Shown here piece by piece: positions 1 to 14,400 of a DNA stretch of 64,000 bases (positions within the stretch are counted from its first letter, which is position 1; the number at the start of each line of letters is the position of its first letter). The DNA comes from Hepsetus odoe (Eukaryota > Chordata > Actinopteri > Characiformes > Hepsetidae): NCBI GenBank assembly GCA_017165825.1, contig CM029387.1:7986183-8050182 (forward strand). The letters are read 5' to 3'. The position numbers and the translations under genes were made by a program. Under the pieces are notes generated by a model, which saw only the letters and a list, made by a program, of their open reading frames with translations, did no database searches and was not told where the DNA came from.

Positions 1-383
1 GATAATGCTATGTAGCTTACAAACAATGCTAATTAATATCCCACGCATCAGCAGTGAGAGAATATAGGACTAGAATAAAATGATAAGTTAAATCATTTTT
101 AATCACTTTAAAAGTAAAACTCTCTCAAACAGACATGCTTAAGTGGATTTGTTTTTGTTTGTTTTATTTTTATGTTAGTCAAGAGAAGTGTACCTAAAAG
201 AGCCTGAAGACCAAAAAGTAAATTAAACCTTAGCTGGCCCCATGTCTTTGAAGGGTTTTGTACTGCTGAGGCAAATGCAGCTAACAGCTAACAAACAGTC
301 CATTATCTAAAAATACTATTTAAAAATGCAATTAAAGTCACCGCACAAGCACAATCATGAACAGGCATATATACAAAACTCAC

Positions 384-3300
384 CATATGGCGGAGGTGCT
401 GGTCTGGCTGGTGCAGGTTTTTTGGGAGGTGGCAGAGGGTAGGTAGGTTTCCTGCCTAAAGAATGGGCATTGGAGCCCTTCAAAGACAAGGTTTAATGCG
501 TTTCAATATTTCATATAATGGACATAACAGTAATCACCGAAATCCCTAAGAAATGGAAAAATGAAGAAATGGAGTTGAAAGCTAAATTGCATGACACTGA
601 CAGTCTAATCACTAAGACACTAAATCCTAATAATTAAAATACTAGAGTTTAAGAACTTTGAATAACCCATTGTCACTGCTTATCAGAAATTCAAGTTAAT
701 TGCCCCAAAGTGTTAAGACATTAAGACTGCACTTCATAAAACCACTCTGTGATGTTATTACAACCATAAATGGGAAATTACGACAAATGGCACCTACAGA
801 GAAGAATGCAACTACTAGTGGTTCAAAATGTACTTATGCTTTCCTGTGGTCAGATGAATGAATGGGCCGTTTAAGCAGTGACCTCCCTCCTACCTTTGAC
901 ATATTTCCAAAGTCTGCAAAGCCACTTTTCCCGCCAAACATGTTGCTGCCAAAAGGGTCTGTTGTAGCAAAAGGATCTACATAGAGTCAGTGTGAGAGAG
1001 AGACAGAGAGGGTGAGAGCAAACAGTATTTGTTAAACTCTTACTCAAGTAATGTGGCATTTTCTTCTTTTCCATTTTCTCCATTATGGAAACATCCACGA
1101 AAGCAGCAGTGGCAGCAGTGGCAGCATCAGTAGCAGTTCAGCCCCACATACAGCAGCTATTTTGGGAGCTGCACTGTAGCCACACTGTTTCATTTTCCAT
1201 GACTTTCTAGAGCTGAAAAGTCTGCTTTCTGTTCTCAATGTGAGGCTTATGACGTGCATTTCTAATTTACTCATTATGGCGTTAAGTGGGCGCAGTGTTT
1301 AACGGGCCGCTGCAAACACTATCTGAAACTGCGGTATGCAGGTTATGATTTCATGAGCAAACTCACAAAAGAACAGAAAATCACAGTAACACAATGTGCT
1401 GGTTGTAAGAGTGAACACAGAAGTGACATTCAGAACAACCATGCTGGAACATATGAGAAAGCTCTCTGTGTGTGCTGTATGTGCAAGAGCAGTAATCCCA
1501 AAGAACACACACGTTAGTGTTCATACTGAACAAGGTATCTGAGGTGGTGTGTGTAGGATTGTGTGTTTCTAATAAACTGACCTTACTTCCTCAATGAGAA
1601 AATTCACCTGTGATGCTCAGTGAGTGAGAGAGAGAGAGAGAAGTGTTTGTGCGTGTGTGTGTGTTTGTGTGTGTTGAGGTTTAAAATATCTCGGTTCCTG
1701 TATTCCTGGAGTTTTTTTGCTATAAACGTTAAACGCTCTAAGGTTTTCCATCCTGTTTAACCACAAAGTGAAGCCTGTTTTAGCATAAACTATTTTCGGG
1801 ACAGTGGGAGGTATTTGTGCAGGTAAAAGCTCTATAAATAACCTCATGCCACAAGGAAAAGAGAAGCCGCGCAGGTAAAAAGTATTGACCACCACAGTGT
1901 TCATTTTGTGGAAACTCCTGACACACATTACGTACATCAATACCACATGACGTATTAATGCAGTAAAAATCCATAAATCATGTTAATTCAATGGTACCTT
2001 TTGTTGGGATAAACGAGTATAATGTTTAAAGCTGTGATAAAAGAACGAAGAAAACTGTTACAGTTCCTCATGTACACTTGTACACTTAATTGAGGGCACT
2101 CTGACCAGTCAGGAACTTTGCTGCCCAATACAAGCTGTGATGCACTAAGCGTACAGGCGTTTTGTCTTCATCCTGCATAATTGTTGTTTCCCTTTTGTGC
2201 CATAGCAGCACTTGTCACTTATTCCCTCAGGATTTTACCTTTGAAAATGTTTCCTGCTTCAAACATCTTCGGGAACTGACTGTTCAATTACCACTTAATG
2301 TATCCCATTCGTTGTCCCATTGTATCCCATTCGTCGTCCCATTCAATGTATCCCATTCGTTGATGGGTACGATTTTAAAGAGAAAATAAAGGTTCACTTC
2401 ACCTGTCAGTGGTTTTAATATTGTGGCTGAACAGTGAATGCACTGGCTTCCTGGTCATCACAAAAACATGAACCTAAAATGGGCCTTTTAGACTGTATTA
2501 GACTGATTTTAAAGGCTATTTTAAAGGCACACCTCAATTGACGAGTTTGTCAAAAAAAGAAGCTGAATTAAGATAGCCTTGTTAACCACTTGGTCATGTC
2601 CTGCTTGAGGAGAAACATATGCAAAACTGTGTGAATATTACACATTGTTATGAAACTCTAAGGGCTTTATCTAAGATCGCTTTCCGAAACATCACCTTAG
2701 TACCCAGAAAACCTTGAAGCTTCCCCTTACAGATAATGCTGAGAAACCTCACTGTTGATTCTTACTGTAAGAAAAACTGAGAAGACCAATAACCAACTGA
2801 AACATTTAAAAACAAAACAGGAATGACCTGAATCCTCTGCACACAATATATCCTCTCTATTTATGCTGCTCCACAAAAACACATTGAGTTTGATGAAAAG
2901 TGTTCATGGAGGGTCTTCTGTTCAGTAAGAAATGAAAGTTCTGATATTTTCTTTTTCTAAAGCTTACAGTTCCTACAAGAAAAAAAAAAAAAGTACCATC
3001 TTCAGTTATGAGTTAGAGGAGCAAAAGCCCTGACTCATAATTAAGAACAAGGAAACAATGTTCTATAACATTTGGTTAATTATCATAGACGATCACTTCA
3101 AAGACAGAGGTTGAAATAATCCTTTATCTTAAAAAGGTGATTTATGCAAAGCAACCAGCAAACATATAGTACCTGAGCCTCTGAACTTAGAAGAACTGTT
3201 GGTTGTAAGACTTCCCTGCCGACCAAAAGGGCTGCCCTACATCATATAAGAGAGAAAGACAGAGAGAGAAGAGAATGTGTTAAGAATGCGGGTGCACATT

Positions 3301-6300
3301 TCATGCTTCAGGTGAAAAACAGCAAGTAAGGTAGTTCCCCAGAGGAGTTTGTTCTTTTCAAATGCAAAACATCACAACTTTTCAGTCTCTTGTGACCAAA
3401 ATGCAGCACAATATCACTGTTGGCCATAAGCCAATCCATCAGTATGTCAAAACAAAAACTCTGAAATAGCATAAACTTTTGAAACAGATTAAAAAGAGAT
3501 TTCCTCAAACATTTTCTAACATTTCGGAGAATGTCACCCAGAGATGACTGGGCATTAATGTCTCAAAAGAACAAATAAGAACTTGTTAATAGTAAGCGTT
3601 TATTTCCTCTCATAGTCACCTTTAAAGGGGCGATAGCACTTTTAGCAAATGGATCCGTGCTGCCAAAGGGGTCACTGAAAGGGTCACTCTGTTTGAAGGG
3701 ATCAGCACCAAATGGATCAGCTAAAAAAAAAAAAAGAAAATTATAATGTGTAAAATTTATGACTAAATAGATACGTCTTAAACAAACTACATATTTCCAC
3801 AACTCAAGTTGCATAAAGCTTTACAACAGAGTACGTTATTCTCAACAAAGAAAGCTGAACACCATCAAACGTACAGCAAGGTACAGAAAAGTAAGTATTA
3901 AACCATAAGCTGTATTCATGTAACATCTCAGAGTTGCATCTTTCTCAAGACATTATGTCGCCTTGGACTAATTTCAAGCAAATATTTAAATCATTATTTT
4001 ATTTAATAATTGATGCTTGACCTCAAAGTCGGAAAATCTAGACTTTGACTGCTCCAATTCTTTCAGCAAATGATTAGCTTGCACAAACAGAAAACTGATA
4101 CGGATAATGAAAACCAAATATGATTTGACTAAACCTTGCTGTGGTCTGTAGGCAGTCATAGTTTTACACCATATGCTTAGCCAGAAAATTTGCACAGGGC
4201 CTTGTTCAGAAAGGTAGCTTAAATTAGATATTTGAGCCAGACAGTTAGGCAGGACAGTTTTCTCTCTCATCCTACTTGTTCAACAAAGTTTTTATTGACT
4301 ACCTCTGTATTTAAAACTGATGCAGTGTTGATGAGTGGGTTTATTAGTTAATTAGCTTACTAATCCATGTAGGCCCTTTTGCAAAGTGAAATTGAAAAGC
4401 AAATGCAAGTTCCATTTCTGAAATTGCAACTTTATTGTAAGTAAAACAAAAACTAAAGTCTAAGCCCTTAATATAATTATTACCCCAATACAATTACACT
4501 TAAATCTATTGATTATGAATAGCATCATGATGCTTTGGCATGTTTTCACATGGAACAAAAAGTTTTGCTTGTTTGGAGTTTGAAGTTTTGAATCTAATTA
4601 CTAACATGCCCAAGTGACTACACTAGGGGTTAAGGTTAAAAACTGTAAAAATGTATTATGCTTTAAGGTTTTATTTTTTTGCTTTGGCACACTATTATAA
4701 TTTGGGCTTTAGGCTGCAGTGAACACAGCTGCAACATTACGCCCTGACAGCTTGATATGTTGCGGCACCTTTATTGAATGGGTCACTTCTGAATGGGTCC
4801 TCACTCTGGAAGGGGTCCATGCTTGGGTCCTGAGTTTTAAACATGGCCAGTCTCGACCTGAACGGTTCCCCCTGAAACAGACAGACCATTCAGAGGAGTT
4901 GTTTGTTTTGCTGGTCAGAGCTGGGGAAAATATTATCATTGTAATGAGAAGGAGGAGAATAGCACGCAGCTCGATTAACCAAGCTCGCTGCGTCACAAAC
5001 ACTACCCTCATCCACTCATTTCCTGTACTGGAGAGGCAAGAGTTTATTAACGTAGGAACATCAGAGAAAGAGCTTTCATGGCTGGAAGGGGAAGAAGAAA
5101 GAGAGAGAGAGAGGAAGGGGGGGAAAAAAAAAAAAAAAAAAAAAAAAGGCTCAAACAGTAGCCCACTCTATGGCATAGTTATGCTTAGGACTTCACACTA
5201 TAATTTGAATATGTTGCAACTGTCTGACAATATATCGCAATGCAATGAACTTTACTTAATTTTTTGTTTTTTTTTTAGCAAAAAATTATTTGGTGCACAC
5301 CACACCAAACATAAATGCTAATTTTCACAATAATTTATTACAAATGAATAACTGCGTGCAGCCTTTTTCAATGTCAGTGCTGCAGTATTAAAAGTACAAA
5401 CAATGGACTGTGCAGAATTAATATATATGTATACTTGCTTATCGATCTATGGACCAAGAGGTCACATGTTCGAATCCTACCTCTAGCACTACCACCATTG
5501 GGTTCCTGAACCCCAAGTTGCTCCAGGGGCACTGTCCCTGTAATCAGAAATTGTAAGTCGCTCTGGATAAGCATCTGCTAAATGCCATACATGCATATTA
5601 TAACCCTAGGGTCACAGATGGAGTCTATCCAAGCTCTCAAAGCGTAAAAAACAGAGAAATATCTTGGATCGCCTGTCCATCACAGCTATCCACCCATTAT
5701 CTTAACTGCTTTTGCAATAGCTGGTTATATTTAGAATAGGGCTGTTGTGGTTTAAAAAAAAAAACAACAAAAAAAAAAAAAACAAAAAGGAAAAACACAA
5801 TCTGCAGAGAAAACCACTGAAGCTGAAAAAGACCCATTATAGTGTTGGGGGTAATCCCAGAAGCTCTACCCATGTTAATCTAGCGAAGAAATCTGTACAT
5901 CCCAGCCACAGGTTCCTCTTCAAAAGACCATAAAGTGGAAATATGGTCATCTGCATGTGGTAACATGCTAATAGGCCAAGTGTTAAGAGATTACTTTAGA
6001 TGTTTTCATCATCATGTAACAGTGCACATCTTATTTTTCATCTTATAATTCATCTTATTTTGATTTTTAATGTCAATAAGTGTTATTGCATTTTTTAATT
6101 TAAAACAATTTATCTTTAATTTAGCCATAATTGAGCATCTCTAATGTAGCAAGGTGGAGGAATTTAAGTGAGGTCTTAAAATCTTTTAAATAAAATGTCT
6201 TGCCTGAGAATGTCTTTCTTATAGACTGTTTTGAGTTTTTGGGAAAACACTGCAAAGGTGAATGATGCATCAATATAACTTATAAAGTTATAAACTCTAC

Positions 6301-9300
6301 AGTACACCTGCTGTAGAAGCAGCTCCTAACAACCAACACAGTCCTCACAATAACTGGTAGCTAAATACACCTTTTCATTTAACCATTTATAGCCCTAAGA
6401 AATCTTACAGAAGGTTTCTGAAAGCAGAAATAAATTTTTTCGTCCACTAATAAGTTGTCAAAAAGCGATATAATTCTTAAGTACTATAACGAGAGCATAA
6501 AATGTAATTGGGGTTTCAGAATATATGAGAACGTTCTTACCACAGTGCTGCTTGGTGTTGAGGTCTCTTCAGCAAGGAGCTTGTCAATCTCAGCCAGGTT
6601 GCTCAAGCTACCGTTGAGAGCTTTGTCAAAGCGTTCAATGGATTCCTTCAGCTCCTTATGGCTCTCTTGTATCTGCGAGAGCTCGCTCTGTGTCTATGAG
6701 GACAATATGATTAGCAAAAGAAATAGCTAAACCAGACATCATAATAGACCAAATGAAAGCACAAATATATTTGTGGGGGCAAGAGGGGGGGAAAAAAAAA
6801 AAAAAAAAAAAAAGTCTGACATTGAGGATCTTTGATGGATAGTGTTTTCTCAACTCTAACATTTGAAAAGAATAATTTAATAATTTATAAAATGTTACTA
6901 TAAATACTGTATATTGGACACTTTTTAGATGGTTTTAGTTTCCCATCCATCATCTGAGCCACTTATCCTAACAAGGGTTGTGGGGAGTGCTAGAGACAAT
7001 CCTAGCACTCATAGGGCAAAAATGTGGAGAAAACACCCTGGAAAGTTATACCTGAAGGCAATATAAAAGCTCTAATGTCTGTAGACTGTTGGAAGAAAAT
7101 GGGCCACGTTTCTTAGTTTATTTCTTTATTTATATACTTTGGTGTGACAAAGTCACCAACCTCATCCATCTCATTCTGAGATGTTTTTAATAGTTTGAGG
7201 ATGCTCTCTAGTTTGGTTCTGCCTGCGTGAAGGTTTTCCTCCAGCTGTTTTTCCTCCTCTTCCAAACAGTACAGGTCTGTTTTGGTCCGGCTCAGCTCCT
7301 TTTCCTGTGTCTGCATGTCTGACTCCTTAAACAGAATCTGTTTCTGTATGGAGGAAATCTGTATGCCCAACACACAATGATTTTTCATTATCAACTAAAC
7401 TGGGAATCATAGTGAGTATCAGCATTTCTATAATTTTTACATGACAAAAATAACCAGTTTCATTTCACCACAAACATGGTAACTTCTGTTACATTAACTT
7501 TACTAACAATAATAATAACTAAAGAACAAAACTGTGCTGAACTTTATTCAAAAGAAAATTGGGCAAACATTTATATCACGGTTTATTTTATCTGAATGTC
7601 AACACTTTGTCGCCATCATATAACAGACAGTCTGTCTCATACCCTGGTGTTTTCTTCTGTGCACTTGACCTTTGTCTCATTCACCATTCCTTCCAGCTTC
7701 TTCCTTTGGTGCTCCATCTCTTTCATTCTATCCAGGGCGATCTGCTTCTGCTGCTCCAGCTCATGCAGGCTACTGTTCTCATGCTCCAGCTCACCCTGCA
7801 TGCTCTGAGACAAATGCACAAACAAATTGCACAAAGTCCTCTGAAGTGGCAACAACCAGCACAGAAGAGACCATATAAACAACAGTAGCAAACACTGAGC
7901 GCTCTTAAGGATTGATAAAGCAAAGCAAACAGCGGTTTCATTCCAGGACTTACATGAACTTCGCTGTTCTTAAGTCTAATGGCCTCCTCCTTCTGTCTGA
8001 TCTCCTGCTCTATGCTGCGTTTCTCACTGCAGCAACGAAAAGCAGACACAAATTCAGAATCAAAAAGTTACAAGACTTAAAGGGTACTGAAATTTAAATA
8101 AATAACTAATAAGAACAATAATAATAAGTTAAACAAGATTATGTTCTCCAGCACAGGAGATCTGTCTCTGCAATTCTGAATGTCATTTTAACAAAAATAA
8201 GTAGTAACACTAAGCTATAGATCAAGTTAAAAACTCCATGGTCTATGGAATGCCATGATAATGCAATTGTTTATATTTCCTAGCACATAACAAGGTACTT
8301 GTCCCACTGATTATTTAATTTATGTAAAACAAAAAGGAGCGTACTGTCACATATTTTTTTTGCTTCATAGCGCACACTTTTTCTTACCTCTGCAAATGAG
8401 AAATTTCTTGGCTGATGTCATCCAACTCCTTAACTCCCATCAACTCAATTGGCCCCACTAAACTGCTGCTGTCCTAAAGAATAGAATGACAGTAATGACG
8501 GAGCAAGAATAAAATACTACAATAATAGAATAGACTATAGAATAAGCAGGTTCTAATAAATGTTGTGCATTTTATTACACACCAGGTGGCAGTATTGAAT
8601 GCAATTTCACTGACTGATACAGAGCTTGAAATCACTTACTCTGGACACACTGGGCATAGAAAGTCCAGCCAATTCAAATCCTACCGATGATAATTCTGAT
8701 ATGATTGTCTAAGGACAGTGAGAGCGAGTGCAAGAGGGAGAGAGAAAAAAAAAATACAGGGAACAGACAAGAGGAAAGAGGAAGAAAAAAAAAAAAAATT
8801 ATGATGATTAAGAACAAGCAGTTTGAGCAACATACCGTTTCATGGAACTCTCACCTCTCTAACCATGATAAGGAAGTATGTTAAGGAACTATTTTACCAC
8901 TTTCTAAACAGCTTAAACAGTCGCAATGACTTGACATTTGCATGCTGTGTCTGTGTTTTTCAGCCAATTTCAACAAAGGAAAACTCTTGATGAAAAAAAA
9001 AAAAGCAATATAACAAAATAGTTTAAAAAACTTAACTACAAAACTTATGGCTTGGTGCCATGGCCACATTATTGGGGACATGCGACTATAAAGTGTTAGA
9101 GTGCCTGTCCGGGAAGACCTTTACTTCTCCCTTATACTGCCATTTAATTCTGAGTGTTGGCACAGTGTCAAGTTTAAACTCATAAGGAGTGACAGCATGC
9201 CCCCTACAGTACACCCCACAATAAAGCCAAGTCATTTTTAACAGTGGCCAGCAGGTGGCGATCTCACCACTTTCTTTGCCTACAATTCATTTAAGAAATC

Positions 9301-11375
9301 TAACAAGTAATCAATGTCAATCACACCAAAGTCATCCATTAACATGACAAATTCAACTGTAAACTGTATGTAGGCATACATGTGTGCATACTCACTGTAG
9401 AGGCAGTGGAAGCAACAGATCCTCTCTCTGAGGGAGGAATCATGTCAGGTGTCAAGGTCTGAGGGGGCTCAACACCTTTGACCTTTTGCTGGATGAGGTA
9501 CATAGCCAGACAGAACTGCTCTTTGGTTAACTTGCCTGTACTTTTTGTGTCTGCCAATGACCTAAGAAAGAAAAGTGAGAGAAACAGAAGATGCATGGTG
9601 AGGGGCGTAAAAAGTGTAAAGCGACCATTTGTCATTGTGAGCACAGTGAGCAACGAAGCACAATAAAAAGCATTCTCTGCTTGTAACCCATAAATACAAC
9701 TGGAGCAGTGGGCAGCCATATACAACACCCAGAGAGCAGTGATGGGGATGGTACTTTGCTCAAGGATATCTCAAGACAATCTACTAGTCAGGGATTCGAA
9801 CCCAGGAACTTCCAATCCTGGGGCACAGTCCCTAACCAGCTGAGATGAATGTGAAGATTTGGATTCAACTACAATGAATTGATAAAATTATAATTGATGA
9901 TAAAATTCAATAACTTAAATATAATATATTTCCCAAATTTCAGAGATAATAAAATAGTTGAGATCAGGCTTTTAAGTACCTAGAACTGCAGCGGTGTCAC
10001 TCACAGCAAAATCTTTTGGATTAATGCATTTTCTTCAGATGTCAGTGATCCTTAAAATCACCTTTACTAAACTGATTTGTACAGAGGTGTGTTCATACAA
10101 TGCACCATGGCTGTAACATTGCTTTTGTAATTTTTCATGTAATGAGCCATAGGGTCTCACCAGATGTGGGCCAGCATGCTCTGGGGCAATCCCGAGTTAA
10201 TGAAAATGTCCTTAACTTCACCTCCTCCCACCATGCCATCAAAATCAGAATCAGCAAGCTCAAAGATTTCCTCATACTGCTCCCTGTCTTCTTGCGGGAC
10301 AACCCAGTTTGTTGAGACAAGCTAGAACACAAGCATACACAAAACACATTTTTACCCCTCATATTGTATGTATAGAAATATCTATTCATTTAAATCTTAT
10401 TTACTGCTCCAATATGACTCAAGTCCAGTGTAATAGAAAAGAGCAGATAAGCCCTTGAGGTGTTGCAACAGACAAAAGGTGAAAAGACAGCATGAATACA
10501 AAAGGAATGAGTCTTAAAACCATAAGCAAAATGTGGATTAGCTGGTTTGGCCAGAACTGAAAAGAGCAGGCCATGGAGGTTGTAAGCAAAATATGCTATA
10601 GCAAAACAGGTGTAGAACTCAGTGAACTCGCCTAGTCAATATATGTAACCACTCGTTTACATTTTACCGGGGCTATTTAATACGGACGAAAGAAATCTAG
10701 TAGTGAGATTACATTAAATGTGAAAGAAGGTAAAGGAATCAATAATGTGCCACAATATCAACATAAAATATTTTCACAAAAAATGGGTATATTTATCAAA
10801 ACACCTACCAAAAAAAAAAAAGTCATCTAGAGTTGTAACGGGGCCAAAAAAAAAAAAAAAGAAAAACCACACACACACACACCTCACAGAAAGCTATACT
10901 TTGACTAGCTTGTAAACAAATACAAAATTGAAAACATGTGCCATTTAGCATATCACCAAACCTTATTCAATCCAGGTGTGTGACCCTATCAGAAATCAGC
11001 CATTTCATGACTCAGCTTTAGCTGGCACAGGCCCACTAAACTGACTGGGTGGGAAAGTTTGTCTTCACTTAATAGCAAAGTTTGCTCAACTGCCCAACTA
11101 CCTTTCAAAAAAGCTAATCTTTTTAAAATATCTTTTTCTGGCGTGTACTGTAGGGCTTTACCCAAAAATTGGACAAATGCCATCGCAATATTTAAAAATA
11201 TATTTTAGCCATTGTAGTAAGATCATCACCAAAGCTGAAGGACACAATTCAACAAACCAAACAAACACTGCATAAAATGCAATGCAGATATAATGTTAAA
11301 TAACAAATTACTTTGAACCATTTTTAAACAGTTTTTTCCTTGCCTTTTGATAAGTGACTGTGTATGTGGTTGTGG

Positions 11376-11417
<42 letters not shown>

Positions 11418-14400
11418 CTGTAATGGTGCTGGACTTGGGCTAGGACTGGGGCTGAGGCTCCTAAAGGAGTTTGATGGTGAGAGATTGGATGTAATGGTCA
11501 GAGGGCTCTTGGAGAGTGGTGCAGCAGGACGCAAGGCTTCCTTCAAGTGAAAAGGGCTGGAAGGCAGCACAGGCACAGAGCCAGGCAGACTACCCCCAGT
11601 CTTCTTCCGCTTGGATAGAGGGATGATTGAGGAGGGAAGAGTGGAAGGAACAGGTTCTTTCTCTCTGGCTCGGTAAACCAGATGCATGGCCTGAGAGTGG
11701 TTTTTTTTTTTATTAAAAAAAAAAAAAAAAGTGTGAGCTATTTTGAAGTATCAGCTGCAGCACCATTACAGGGCTGCTCAATATTATCAATTTTTTTTTT
11801 ATGACAATTTTGAACCAAAAATGCATAAATTGATTAAATCACTGATACTGAGAAGGACCCCTCACTAAAGTGGTGGAGGCAATCCCAGAGGCTCTACCAT
11901 TGCCTTTCCAAACTGGCAGTGAAATATCTAATCAAATGGTTTAGAAATCCTAATCTCAATATTGACCAAAAAAAATTAAGATTATGATTTTTCCATAATC
12001 AAGCAGCCCTATGTAATTCTGAACACTGCATTTTATAGCCAAGCTACTAAATGTTTTCACGTTAAAAAGCAGTGGTCTGTTCATAATCAGTAAAGTCATT
12101 GGCCAGCAACACAATGTTAAAACAAAGCCCATAAAGTTTGATCACAAACCTGATGGACATGAGACTTTAAACTAATTATTTTACTCTAGCACAAAGTACT
12201 GAAAAAATTTAATGCTGTCATATGTGCTGTCTAAAGACCATGGAGCAATGGGATAAGCGGCCTGGTCAAATGAACTTTTTTTTTTTTTTTTTTTTTTTTA
12301 CGCCACATGGAAGAGTGGGAGTATGTGTGATGAGAACATGGGGAGGACACATGACACATACCCCCTAATTAAACAATGTTGCAGATCAAGATCAACACTG
12401 CGTGGAAAGAATATTCACAAAAATGCTTTCTGCCACACTACAAAAAATTTGGCAATGGTTTAAGGAATATGAAAGAGTTCAAGGTATTTACTGTCCAGAT
12501 CTTAATCTGATCATGCATCTGTGGAAAGTGCAGGACAAACTAGTCCACAGAGGCCCCACCTTGCAATTTACAGGATTTACAAGATCTACTGCTAACGACT
12601 TGTTGCCAGATACCATAGATTGTAGCATTTTCAATCACAGCTTTTGTTTACTGATTTTATGTCTGCAGGAATCCTGTAAAACTTATTACCCATATGAGAG
12701 CATTGCATTTACTGATGTAGGGTTTAAGATTCCATGTCAAATACTCTGCAATCAGAGCTCCCCAATCCCCCACAAAATTACATCATGGTTACAGCACTGG
12801 AGTTGGGAAAACTGGATTCACTGACATTCCACTCACCACTGCAAACTCTTCTTTATCCAAATGTCCATCTTTATCAATGTCACTGAGATTCCAAATCTGA
12901 TAGAAATCAAACAAAACCAATGATTCACTTTTTATAGTTACTAAATAAGTGCTTCCTGTTCAGTCCTTGGGGACAACAAGTTTACACTTTTGTTGCAATC
13001 CAATTCTATACACACCTAAGCAACATAAACACATTTTACAGAAGTACTTTGCTTAAGGAAACTAAGAGGAGGCGTTAATCTTCTAAAACAGTGCTTCTGA
13101 AACCTGTTCCAGTAGTACCCCCTGCACAGTACATGTTTTCCCCTGTACCCAGCTTAGCCCACCCTGACCCAAATTAGCTAATTAACAGTCCCTTCGAAAG
13201 CTGCAGTAAGTGCATTATAGCCATAAATGAAAATGGCAGAGGTACTTCAGTACCAGGACCAAGCACCTGTGTTCTAAAGCAAATAAATAAGTGAATAAGT
13301 GTGGTGGAGGCCTAGTGGTAGGATACTCACCTATGGACCAAGCAATCACAGATTCAAACCCCACCTCCAGCACCACCACCCTCAAAACCCCTTAAGTTGT
13401 TCCAGGGGGATTGTGCCTGTAGATTACGACTTCTAAATCGCTCTGGATAAGAGTGCCTTGCTAAATGCTGCAAACGTAATTAAAAAAGCAATATGACGGC
13501 AGATATATTAAATAGTGCATGACTTACCTTCCCAAGCACATCTAGGGGAAGGTTGGAATTCATGAGAACTGGTTTGACCTTATCTCCTGAAAGAAGGCCC
13601 TTGACTGGCAAGAGGCTTTCAAATATCCCATCATACTTTGCCTTGTCTTCAGGCTAGTTGTAAAGATAAAAGAAAGAGAGTAACGCAAAAAAATTGGCTT
13701 CTTTAGGATCAGAAATGTAGCACACAGAAGAATCAGCAGCAGTACCTTAAAAAATATTTGTGTGTGATGCCACAAAAGAACATCTTGTGGTTTCCTTAAA
13801 AATGTAGGGTTCTTTAGAATCAGTGTGAGTGTAAAGAGCCTTTGAAGTACATAAAATCTATGTAAAGACTTAATAAAGTCTAAAACTTTAAAGAAGGTCT
13901 TCACACACTAATCTCAATCACAAATATGGTTCTTTAAAGAAAAAGGGAATATTTATGGTTTCATGCTAAATATCCTTAATGAGCAATTTCCTTAAAAAGA
14001 TTTGTAGAGCTTCATCTTATTTTGTTGATCAAATTTATCCAAATATTTGACCTTAGCAACACTGACATTGCTAACGATTTATTAAAAGGGCTTTTGTACA
14101 TGAGTATTTGCTTATATTTGTATTTGAAAGCTTCTTTTTTTTCCTCCTTCTTAAGCCATCCTATGAATTCATGACAAAGTGTTTGGCTCTCATTTTCAGT
14201 TTAGTCCCAGTCCAGTTACACAGGCAGAAGTAGTGTGGGAACATTTAGATAGAAAGGAATGAAAGAATAAACAAATACATTTAATTATTTATTTTTAAAA
14301 AATGGGTTTTAGAAGCCTGGAGAACTATTCCCAAAAACCCTGAAAAGAAATTACAAGAAAGCTTGTTTAAGATAGTTCAGTCTGTTTTGATGGATAATGG

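Noticed and set aside
1..383. A further eps15l1 exon left of 384
   Set aside because: I looked for a phase-matching exon with splice sites in 1-383 and saw none that I could defend; the remaining C-terminal exons are presumed to be outside the window.
4719..5321. 200-codon plus-strand ORF, the longest in the window
   Set aside because: Its 5' part is antisense to the eps15l1 DPF exon at 4769-4871, and its middle translates a GA-rich and poly-A run (poly-Lys). It is a shadow, not a gene.
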